Of a DNA stretch of 12,991 nucleotides, positions 8,283 through 12,991 are shown piece by piece; position 1 is the stretch's first letter; the number at the start of each line of letters is the position of its first letter. The notes below the pieces were generated by a model. The model was not told the origin of the DNA. It ran no database searches and was given only the letters and a program-made list of their open reading frames with translations. Source of the stretch: Bacteriovoracaceae bacterium UBA6144 (lineage in GTDB: Bacteria; Bdellovibrionota; Bacteriovoracia; Bacteriovoracales; Bacteriovoracaceae); assembly GCA_002435705.1 (NCBI GenBank), contig DIVA01000088.1, forward strand, positions 1 through 12,991, written 5' to 3'. Both the position numbers and the translations under genes were made by a program.

Positions 8283-9289
8283 TCATTAATTCGGCGGGTG
8301 ATTTGAACCGCACGATTACCTTTATATGTTCCAATAAGACACTTCATCTTCGTGGCGCCCTCGATCTCAAGATCCAGCTCACCACTCACTTCCTGGCTCA
8401 GCGGGATGATATCTCCCACTTGTAAGCTCACGAGATCGCCAATCGTCATCGAGGTATTACCTAGTTTCACAATCGCCGTAGCCTGTGCGCTTTGAACATG
8501 CTCATGCATGGAGCGAGTCCAGAGCGTATCGACCACGTCGTTTTCAGTTTGAAAGCTCGAAGAGAGCTTTTGCTTAATCGGTTCAATGGTTGAGTACGGG
8601 ATCACCACCATGATGGTTCCCGAGACACTTTCAAATTCGACTTCGAAGGTGGTCGTGATGATGACGTCTGAAGGTGGAACAACCCCCACGAACTGAGGGT
8701 TAATTTCAGTTCTCACGTACTGCGCGTCGATGCGGTGAACCGGCGCCCAAGCTTCCTCGAGGTCAGCGATCGCCATGTCCATCACACGCTTCATGAATGA
8801 GAGTTCAATGGAGGTAAATTCCTTACCTTCAAATTTTGTGTAAGGACGATCCGTTCCACCGAAGTAGGAATCGATGATCGCATAGGCAAGCTTCGATTCA
8901 AAAACGATGAGCGCTGGACCACGAAGCTCGTTAAAGCGCATGATCGACATACAGCTTGGAATAGGGAGCGTATTAACGAACTCACCGAACTTAAGAAGAT
9001 CAGTAGAGATCATGCTAATAGTAGAAATTTTTCTTAGGGAGTTTGAGAGGGAGACTCGAAACTGACGGATGAATCTCTCGTAAATAATCTCGAGGATCGG
9101 CATTCGACCACGGATAACGCGGTCTTGGTTAGTGAGATCATAAGGCTGAATATTCTCACTTTGCTCGTCTTCGGTTTCGAATTCACCACCGAAGTCTCCT
9201 GAGCCACCGCTAGCTGATGAAGAATCTCCATCATCTTGTACGGCACTTAAGAGTGCATCAACTTCATCTTGGCTGAGCACCTGAGTCAT
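8279..9289 (-). CDS. fliM: FliM, flagellar motor switch protein
   Basis: 336 residues, full length. The N-terminal CheY-binding peptide LSQDEVDALL (5-14) is intact, followed by a Ser/Gly/Asp/Glu-rich linker (18-46). The middle CheC-like domain (about 50-240) carries the SYFGGTDRP motif (141-149). The C-terminal SpoA domain (about 255-330) includes VSLQVGDIIPLSQEVSGELD (287-306). FliM links the MS-ring, FliG and FliN, and sets rotation direction when CheY-P binds. The retained CheY motif implies chemotactic switching. The start ATG follows a strong AGGAGGGG and lies 51 bases after fliL, an unusually wide gap for this operon. The gene ends in a 4-base overlap with fliN. Confidence 0.98.
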   Translation of the reverse strand: MTQVLSQDEVDALLSAVQDDGDSSSASGGSGDFGGEFETEDEQSENIQPYDLTNQDRVIRGRMPILEIIYERFIRQFRVSLSNSLRKISTISMISTDLLKFGEFVNTLPIPSCMSIMRFNELRGPALIVFESKLAYAIIDSYFGGTDRPYTKFEGKEFTSIELSFMKRVMDMAIADLEEAWAPVHRIDAQYVRTEINPQFVGVVPPSDVIITTTFEVEFESVSGTIMVVIPYSTIEPIKQKLSSSFQTENDVVDTLWTRSMHEHVQSAQATAIVKLGNTSMTIGDLVSLQVGDIIPLSQEVSGELDLEIEGATKMKCLIGTYKGNRAVQITRRINE

Positions 9290-9309
9290 GCTCCCCTCCT
9301 AGGATTTTA

Positions 9310-9330
9310 GTCCGTGCATCCTGCACAGAC
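9310..9330 (-). other. hairpin in the fliL-fliM gap
   Basis: A 9-pair stem, GTCTGTGCA and TGCACGGAC with a GGA loop, read on the minus strand. One pair is a U-G wobble in RNA. It sits 14 bases upstream of the fliM Shine-Dalgarno region. The bases after it (TAAAATCC) are not a T-run, so it does not look like a full terminator. It may be an mRNA processing or partial attenuation site that sets the fliL to fliM ratio. It is also a near palindrome that could bind a protein. Confidence 0.45.
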
Positions 9331-9340
9331 GTTTACTACA

Positions 9341-9865
9341 TTAATTTACTGTAAAACTGATATAAAAAATATCTTCTACAGCGCCATCAACCAAAAACGA
9401 ATTGATTGAAGCCTTAATTTCTTCTTTTAAAAACTGCTTACCTTCTTTCTTCAAAAGATCTTCCGGTCTCTTGGTATTGATGATGCTTATAATGGTGTCG
9501 CGAATCTGAGGCTTACGAGCTTCAAACTCTGCACTCTTGGCATCGTTGCTAAGTTTCAACACCGCTTCAATCATGGCGTGACGTCTAGGGCCATCACCAG
9601 AGGAGAGGTTCACGGTCATCGCTTCCAGAGGAAGGAGATTATCTTTCTTTATTAAATCTTCTTTCTTAGCCTCACCTTCGGCTTCAGGTGAAGTAATCGT
9701 ATTATCATTTTTTAAAAGTGCGGTGAGATCAGGTCTCTTGGCTTCAAGTTGCATGAAACGATACTGCATGAATCCAATGGCACCCATCGCGATGATGTTC
9801 ACGATCAATAGAACTGTGACGAGAGGATTTTTAGGTGAGCTAGCTGCTTCAGGTGTATCGGCCAT
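9341..9865 (-). CDS. fliL: FliL, stator-associated flagellar basal body protein
   Basis: 174 residues. A short cytoplasmic tail is followed by one membrane helix (about 15-34), a charged periplasmic linker (40-77) and the FliL domain (about 78-174). The domain opens LLPLEAMTVNLSSGDGPRRH (77-96), contains IRDTIISIINTKRPEDLL (121-138) and ends IFYISFTVN, all typical of the family. FliL rings surround the MotAB stator and support torque. It is the first gene of the flagellar run, after a sigma-70-type promoter with a leader of about 50 bases. GGAAGGATT lies about 8 bases before the ATG. Confidence 0.96.
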   Translation of the reverse strand: MADTPEAASSPKNPLVTVLLIVNIIAMGAIGFMQYRFMQLEAKRPDLTALLKNDNTITSPEAEGEAKKEDLIKKDNLLPLEAMTVNLSSGDGPRRHAMIEAVLKLSNDAKSAEFEARKPQIRDTIISIINTKRPEDLLKKEGKQFLKEEIKASINSFLVDGAVEDIFYISFTVN

Positions 9866-10016
9866 GTGAAACGAATCCTTCCATAAATTTCTGCGGGTTC
9901 ACATTCATTGTGCCCATGTCAAAAGTATAGCGGTCTATCGAAGTGGGGGCAAGATTGGCTAAGTTGACGTGGTAAAGTTTGCCTGTTTTGAGGCCATTGT
10001 CAGAAAGTATTGTCAA
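9849..10016 (-). CDS. doubtful small ORF (55 codons) between the HU/IHF gene and fliL
   Basis: A stop-free frame starts at TTG 10014-10016 and ends in TGA inside fliL. It lies in the same frame as the HU/IHF gene, directly after that gene's TAG stop, so it could also be read as a 3' extension of that gene. The predicted peptide has a varied, protein-like composition (for example SIDRYTFDMGTMNVNPQKF). Against it: no ATG/GTG start near its beginning, no good ribosome binding site, no recognised family, and the region also holds the likely fliL promoter. A frame of this length can arise by chance. I give it as a possibility only. Confidence 0.15.
   Translation of the reverse strand: MTILSDNGLKTGKLYHVNLANLAPTSIDRYTFDMGTMNVNPQKFMEGFVSHGRYT
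9924..9952 (-). promoter_or_regulatory. sigma-70-type promoter for the fliL-flhG operon
   Basis: TTGCCC (9947-9952) and TATACT (9924-9929) are separated by exactly 17 bases on the minus strand. They match consensus at 4/6 and 5/6. The predicted start, near 9917, leaves a leader of about 50 bases before fliL. I see no terminator between the HU/IHF gene and fliL, so read-through from upstream may add to it. No convincing sigma-54 or sigma-28 sites were seen here. Confidence 0.55.
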
Positions 10017-10028
10017 TTTAATGACTGA

Positions 10029-10355
10029 CTACTGCTCTTGGGTGTCAGAGTGCACCACTCCCAACATATCCACCCAACCTTTACCAGGTCTAAACTTTGG
10101 AAGTGTCCGGGAGCTAATAAGCATTTCTTGACCAGTGACAGGGTTGTATCCACGGCGCTCTTTATGATGAGCAACAGTGAAGGTTCCAAAATCCTTGAGT
10201 GTCACTTCTTCGCCCTTAACAACGGATTCCTTGATCACTTCAATCATGTGATTAAGGAGAACCTCTGCATCACGTCTGACCATTTCACTCAGACGAGCGC
10301 GCTCAAGAGTTTTTTCAATCAATTCTTTTTTATTCATAGATTTAATGTCGGCCAC
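10029..10355 (-). CDS. HU/IHF-family nucleoid DNA-binding protein
   Basis: Up to 108 residues. The family fold is complete: a helical N-terminus starting MNKKELIEKTLERARLS (7-23), GEEVTLKDFGTFTVAHHKER (48-67), the DNA-binding arm with the intercalating proline (RRGYNPVTGQE, 67-77, Pro72) and FRPGKGW (88-94). These proteins bend DNA and compact the nucleoid; IHF-like members also aid sigma-54 promoters. I cannot tell HU from an IHF subunit by eye, though the arm and the FRPGK segment lean towards IHF-alpha. The start is uncertain. GTG at 10353-10355 gives 108 residues but has almost no room for a ribosome binding site. ATG at 10335-10337 gives 102 residues beginning MNKKEL, exactly as many HU proteins begin, but has no clear Shine-Dalgarno. 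The gene has its own promoter and lies upstream of the flagellar operon. Confidence 0.93.
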   Translation of the reverse strand: MADIKSMNKKELIEKTLERARLSEMVRRDAEVLLNHMIEVIKESVVKGEEVTLKDFGTFTVAHHKERRGYNPVTGQEMLISSRTLPKFRPGKGWVDMLGVVHSDTQEQ

Positions 10356-10363
10356 TTCTTTGA

Positions 10364-10392
10364 ATCTGACAAGGCCTTTGGCCCTGTGTCAA
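10364..10392 (-). promoter_or_regulatory. promoter of the HU/IHF gene, with an internal dyad
   Basis: A perfect -35 TTGACA (10387-10392) is followed after 17 bases by TCAGAT (10364-10369), a weak -10. An A/T-rich tract directly upstream (10393-10405) resembles an UP element. The spacer contains the dyad ACAGGGCC-aaa-GGCCTTGT (10369-10387), an 8-pair stem with one G-T wobble, which looks like an operator. The expected transcript start is only about 0-5 bases before the GTG codon, which favours the ATG start of the gene. Confidence 0.55.
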
Positions 10393-10405
10393 AAAAAATT
10401 TTTGC

Positions 10406-10431
10406 AAAAAAAAGCCTCCAGAAATGGAGGC
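10406..10431 (-). terminator. intrinsic terminator after the DsbA-like gene
   Basis: A perfect 7-pair stem GCCTCCA / TGGAGGC with a 4-base loop is followed on the minus strand by eight T residues (10406-10413). It starts about 30 bases after the stop codon of the DsbA-like gene. It separates that gene from the HU/IHF gene and the flagellar operon. There is no T-run on the plus side, so it works in one direction. Confidence 0.9.
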
Positions 10432-10460
10432 CTTTAAAAAGATCTATAAATCAATTTAAC

Positions 10461-11240
10461 TTAGAGAGAGACTTTGCCCTTCTCCTGAAGCTTCTTAATG
10501 AGGTCTTCGAAGTGAGAAGTTGGGTAAGCACCTTTAACTGGAACACCATTCAACAGAAAGCCTGGTGTACCTTGGAAGCCAAACTTACCTGCTTCGTCGA
10601 TATCTTCTTGGATGCGCTTCATGACCGCTTCGCTTTTCACATCAGCAGCAAGCTTATTCATATCAGCTCCCACTTTCTTGGCCAATTCTTTGAGGAACTT
10701 TTCGCCATTCTTAAGCTGAGGCTGGTTCTTATAGATTTCATCGTGAAAGCGATAAGCCTTCTCTGCGCTTTGGAGGCGGATGGCTTCGTAGTATTGAGAA
10801 GCGGGCATGGCCTGTGGGTGGAAAGAGAGTGGAAGGTGCTTATACACAAAGCGAATTTTCCCTTCATACTTCTTCATAAGCTCCATCACTGTAGCAAAGC
10901 CACGTGAACAGAATGGGCACTCAAAGTCCGAATACTCTACGAGTGTGAGTGGAGCGTCTTTGTTGCCACGAAACGACTCATCAGAGCGAATGTTTGGTAC
11001 GAGTGGGTTGTTGAAACTCTCTTCCAACTGCTTAGACTCGTCTTCCTCACGACGTTTTGCCATTGTTTCTTGGCTTTTCTTAACTGCATTATTCAAAGCG
11101 TCGATGAATTTATCTGGATTCGCTTCGATAGCTTCTGTCATGATCTCTGGGTTTTCCACCAGCATCTTTTTAATTTGATCTTTACTGGTACAAGCTCCAG
11201 CTGTGACGACGAGTGATAGTAAAATGAACTTATAAAACAT
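10461..11240 (-). CDS. DsbA-like thioredoxin-fold protein, probable lipoprotein
   Basis: 259 residues from the ATG at 11238-11240. This start is chosen because AAGGAA lies about 5 bases ahead and it puts a signal peptide at the N-terminus; an in-frame ATG 11 codons upstream would bury it. The signal ends VVTAGAC with Cys17 as the likely lipidation site, though the lipobox is weak (Ala at -3). A charged helical spacer (about 20-85) precedes the thioredoxin fold, which starts at APLTLVEYSDFECPFC (96-111). The CPFC active site is at 108-111 and the cis-proline is in GTPGF (224-228). It fits the Thioredoxin_4 (DsbA/DsbG/Com1) group of periplasmic disulfide oxidases or isomerases. The specific role is unknown. 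It has a promoter in front, a terminator behind, and no Dsb partner in view. Confidence 0.9.
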   Translation of the reverse strand: MFYKFILLSLVVTAGACTSKDQIKKMLVENPEIMTEAIEANPDKFIDALNNAVKKSQETMAKRREEDESKQLEESFNNPLVPNIRSDESFRGNKDAPLTLVEYSDFECPFCSRGFATVMELMKKYEGKIRFVYKHLPLSFHPQAMPASQYYEAIRLQSAEKAYRFHDEIYKNQPQLKNGEKFLKELAKKVGADMNKLAADVKSEAVMKRIQEDIDEAGKFGFQGTPGFLLNGVPVKGAYPTSHFEDLIKKLQEKGKVSL

Positions 11241-11275
11241 GGGATTCCTTTTTTCACTAACGGTGAGTTTCAACT

Positions 11276-11304
11276 ATATTATCTTCTGTCCCAAAGGGAT
11301 TCAA
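11276..11304 (-). promoter_or_regulatory. probable promoter of the DsbA-like gene
   Basis: TTGAAT (11299-11304) and TAATAT (11276-11281), spaced by 17 bases, each match consensus at 4/6. The -10 area (GATAATATAGT) offers overlapping alternatives. The predicted start leaves a leader of about 28 bases. It begins right after the stop codon of the upstream membrane protein gene. Confidence 0.45.
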
Positions 11305-11307
11305 CAC

Positions 11308-12237
11308 TCAATGTGGTACGTTCTTACTTATCCATTCTAAATATTTGTTGATGCTCCTGGTAGATTCCCTGAGGTAAGAATATCCGACTAGATGAATGCG
11401 ACTTTGAAAGTTGCCTTTCAAAAAAGATCGCATGGTAGCAAAGATTCCAAAAGCTGCACCGGAAACCTGGTTATAGAGATGAAGCCCCATCACAACGTGG
11501 AGCGAGACAACGATGATCGCAGTCAGATACCACATCTCATCAATCATGAAAGACTGATCATGGAAGAAAGAATTAATCATTTTTGGATTCGCTTTAATCA
11601 TTTTGATCGCAATTTGAATAGTGTTGAGATGAATCTCTGAGGCAAAATGCATGGTCACTAAAACCGATACGATAACGATAATGACTAAGAAGAATGCGAA
11701 GTGTAATAAAAATAACCCATCAAACACAGGCCCATGGATTCCTAGATAGGAAGTGGGAACATCTCTGACTTCAAGCTTATTCTTTCTCCGGCATTCAGTA
11801 ATAAAATCGAAGAAGAACTCAGAAAAGCGAGTCAGTAAGCGATAAGACGAAAACTCTTCTACTTTGTAAGCGACATTGGCATCTTGAATCACCATTGTGC
11901 AGTAGCGTCCCATGCGTCTAAAAGGACGCAACATTAAGTAACCAATATAGAGCCCAGTGAAAAAGATTGCGATGTGGAAGAGAAGAATATATGGGATGAA
12001 ATCAATCGTATCAGCAAGCACGTGATCAAAGTAAGCGCTTTTTAACTCTGTGATACCTTCATAGCCGTGTGCTCTGAAAAAATAAAAATTCAATCTCACA
12101 TTTGTATACAAAAGGTAGCCCACGATCAGCTCAGCCACAAAGGAGATGGACCAGACCTTGAAAGCGACGCCTAACATGAACCGGCTCTCAGGGGATTGAA
12201 ACAGTTTTTTAACAAAATTTGTTTTAGGCCAGTCCAT
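11308..12237 (-). CDS. membrane protein with two TM-loop-TM-HAMP-like units, function unknown
   Basis: 309 residues; I do not recognise the family. Four membrane helices lie at about 22-44, 80-102, 173-197 and 235-256. After helix 2 comes LMLRPFRRMGRYCTMVIQDA (101-120) followed by amphipathic helix; after helix 4 comes GAAFGIFATMRSFLKGNFQS (260-279) and a second amphipathic helix to about 305. Both resemble HAMP signal relay segments, which start just inside the membrane with a conserved proline or glycine. The protein therefore looks like two copies of a receptor core (helix, outer loop, helix, HAMP-like), with no kinase, cyclase or methyl-accepting output domain. AAGGA lies 6 bases ahead of the ATG. 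The gene is 67 bases upstream of the DsbA-like gene and divergent from the lipoprotein gene. A sensor or scaffold role is only a guess. Confidence 0.8.
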   Translation of the reverse strand: MDWPKTNFVKKLFQSPESRFMLGVAFKVWSISFVAELIVGYLLYTNVRLNFYFFRAHGYEGITELKSAYFDHVLADTIDFIPYILLFHIAIFFTGLYIGYLMLRPFRRMGRYCTMVIQDANVAYKVEEFSSYRLLTRFSEFFFDFITECRRKNKLEVRDVPTSYLGIHGPVFDGLFLLHFAFFLVIIVIVSVLVTMHFASEIHLNTIQIAIKMIKANPKMINSFFHDQSFMIDEMWYLTAIIVVSLHVVMGLHLYNQVSGAAFGIFATMRSFLKGNFQSRIHLVGYSYLRESTRSINKYLEWISKNVPH

Positions 12238-12270
12238 AAAGGGTCCTTAGTCATATGTAAGATAAGATCT

Positions 12271-12299
12271 ATTGTAAGCCACTGATTTTTTAATCTCTA
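12271..12299 (-). promoter_or_regulatory. possible promoter of the membrane protein gene
   Basis: TAGAGA (12294-12299) and TACAAT (12271-12276) are spaced by 17 bases on the minus strand, matching consensus at 4/6 and 5/6. The leader would be about 26 bases. It lies in the 180-base divergent region shared with the lipoprotein gene. Confidence 0.4.
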
Positions 12300-12352
12300 G
12301 CGGCATAATTCTCCCTCGAATCCCTGACCTGACCACGCAGTTATTAATAAAC

Positions 12353-12379
12353 TCAAGTTTTCTCCACTAATCCCGATAA
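12353..12379 (+). promoter_or_regulatory. FliA (sigma-28) flagellar promoter of the lipoprotein gene
   Basis: TCAAGTTT (12353-12360), an 11-base spacer and CCCGATAA (12372-12379) match the enterobacterial FliA consensus TAAAGTTT-N11-GCCGATAA at 7/8 in each half, with the exact spacing. It faces the lipoprotein gene, giving a leader of about 32 bases with AGGGAGAGG before the ATG. It is the only site of this quality I noticed in the window. FliA serves late flagellar genes (filament, motor and chemotaxis). Confidence 0.75.
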
Positions 12380-12417
12380 GCCTTTCAAGATACGCCGTCT
12401 ATTAGGGAGAGGCTGAT

Positions 12418-12975
12418 ATGAAAAACCTTAAATGGTCAGTACTTTGTGTGTTCTCATCACTACTCATTTTGAGTGCGTGCGGAGATAAAAATAAATCTGG
12501 AACTTCTGGGACTGAAAGTTACTGGGGAGGCCTGAACACGGGTACCTATAACGGACCAGCCCCTTTGAATACCTCCAACCCCTACGTGCAAAGAATTTTT
12601 ACGACTCTGCCATGCTCAGCGGGAGGGATGGTCATTCCTAACCAACAAAGGATGGGAGCTGGCTCATTATACAATGCTGGTGTTTCATTTAATGGGGTTT
12701 ACGTCGGGGTCACTGTTGAGGGAGACATCGCAGTACTCTCTTCTAACGGTGGGTCGCAATCGGTGATCTCAATCTACCTCTGCCCAAGACCAAACGTGAG
12801 TGGAGCCAACTTGGCGGGTCCTCCCATCGCTTATGCAGCTTCTTCAAGAGGATGTCGAGTGGATCAAATCACAGCAATGGATGTTCAAATTCCAAATCTA
12901 CCTGTGTTGAAATTCTTTGCTCCTCAATTTCACCCAACAGCACCACTCTACCAAGCTCTTGAGTGTCGTTTTTAA
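12418..12975 (+). CDS. small cysteine-containing lipoprotein, function unknown, likely FliA-controlled
   Basis: 185 residues. A type II signal peptide ends in a clear lipobox (LSAC, Cys21), followed by Gly-Asp; Asp at +3 is not the classic inner-membrane +2 signal, so outer-membrane placement is likely. A Gly/Ser/Thr/Asn-rich stretch (24-55) leads to a compact, beta-rich domain with four further cysteines (66, 122, 146, 183), enough for two disulfides. I recognise no family and see no catalytic motif. The start is supported by AGGGAGAGG 5 bases ahead and by the signal peptide. It is the only plus-strand gene, divergent from the membrane protein gene. The FliA-type promoter suggests that it works at the flagellum or is made with the filament, perhaps in the outer membrane or flagellar sheath; this is inference. 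The stop TAA lies 16 bases from the window edge. Confidence 0.85.
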   Translation: MKNLKWSVLCVFSSLLILSACGDKNKSGTSGTESYWGGLNTGTYNGPAPLNTSNPYVQRIFTTLPCSAGGMVIPNQQRMGAGSLYNAGVSFNGVYVGVTVEGDIAVLSSNGGSQSVISIYLCPRPNVSGANLAGPPIAYAASSRGCRVDQITAMDVQIPNLPVLKFFAPQFHPTAPLYQALECRF

Positions 12976-12991
12976 TCTACTGAGTTTTTAA

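Noticed and set aside
10011..10016. Perfect TTGACA just after the HU/IHF gene
   Set aside because: No acceptable -10 hexamer lies 16-18 bases downstream; the pair at 9924-9952 is a better promoter for fliL.
10038..10907. 289-codon open frame on the plus strand
   Set aside because: It runs antisense across the HU/IHF gene, the terminator and the DsbA-like gene, all of which have clear family motifs. Its product has no coherent family features.
11241..11273. Upstream in-frame ATG that would add 11 residues to the DsbA-like protein
   Set aside because: It would place charged residues before the signal peptide and lacks the good ribosome binding site seen before the ATG at 11238-11240.
11289..11299. 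Palindrome TCCCAAAGGGA after the membrane protein gene
   Set aside because: The stem is only 4 pairs and no T-run follows, so it is not a terminator; it lies in the spacer of the DsbA-like promoter.
1..12991. tRNA or rRNA genes, CRISPR arrays, insertion sequences or phage attachment sites
   Set aside because: None seen by eye: no regularly spaced repeats, no transposase motifs, no terminal inverted repeats with target duplications.

Overview
The window is a flagellar type III export and switch operon on the minus strand, followed upstream by a small non-flagellar region. It suggests a Gram-negative member of the Bdellovibrionota / former Deltaproteobacteria, perhaps Bacteriovorax- or Peredibacter-like. 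The grounds are base composition that looks mid-40s % GC by eye, gene order fliL-M-N-O-P-Q-R-flhB-flhA-flhF-flhG, FlhF/FlhG that usually set polar flagellation, and several small lipobox or membrane proteins of unknown family. The taxon is an inference.

Minus strand, in transcription order from right to left. A predicted four-helix membrane protein (11308-12237) is followed by a thioredoxin-fold DsbA-like lipoprotein (10461-11240) that ends in a clear intrinsic terminator (10406-10431). Next is an HU/IHF-family DNA-binding protein (10029-10355) with its own TTGACA-type promoter. A 163-base gap holds a good sigma-70-type promoter (9924-9952) and starts the flagellar run: fliL, fliM, fliN, fliO, fliP, fliQ, fliR, flhB, flhA, flhF and the 5' part of flhG, which leaves the window at base 1. 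Most junctions are 4-14 bases or 4-base ATGA overlaps, so this is one transcription unit. The two wider gaps, fliL-fliM and flhF-flhG, each contain a hairpin.

Plus strand: one gene, a small four-cysteine lipoprotein (12418-12975), lies after a near-consensus FliA (sigma-28) promoter at 12353-12379. This ties an unknown lipoprotein to the late flagellar regulon.

How they work together: FliP, FliQ, FliR, FlhB and FlhA form the export gate, with FliO as its assembly factor. FliM and FliN form the switch/C-ring, and FliL supports the stator. FlhF and FlhG control the place and number of flagella. The most striking feature is that FlhF has lost nearly every GTPase motif (P-loop Lys replaced by Gln, DTAG and TKxD absent) while its fold and C-terminal motif remain. 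The partner FlhG keeps its ATPase motif but has no recognisable N-terminal FlhF-activating DQAxxLR motif. Together these suggest a GTP-independent version of the FlhF/FlhG polar switch. FliO is also unusually long, with an AMIN-like periplasmic domain.
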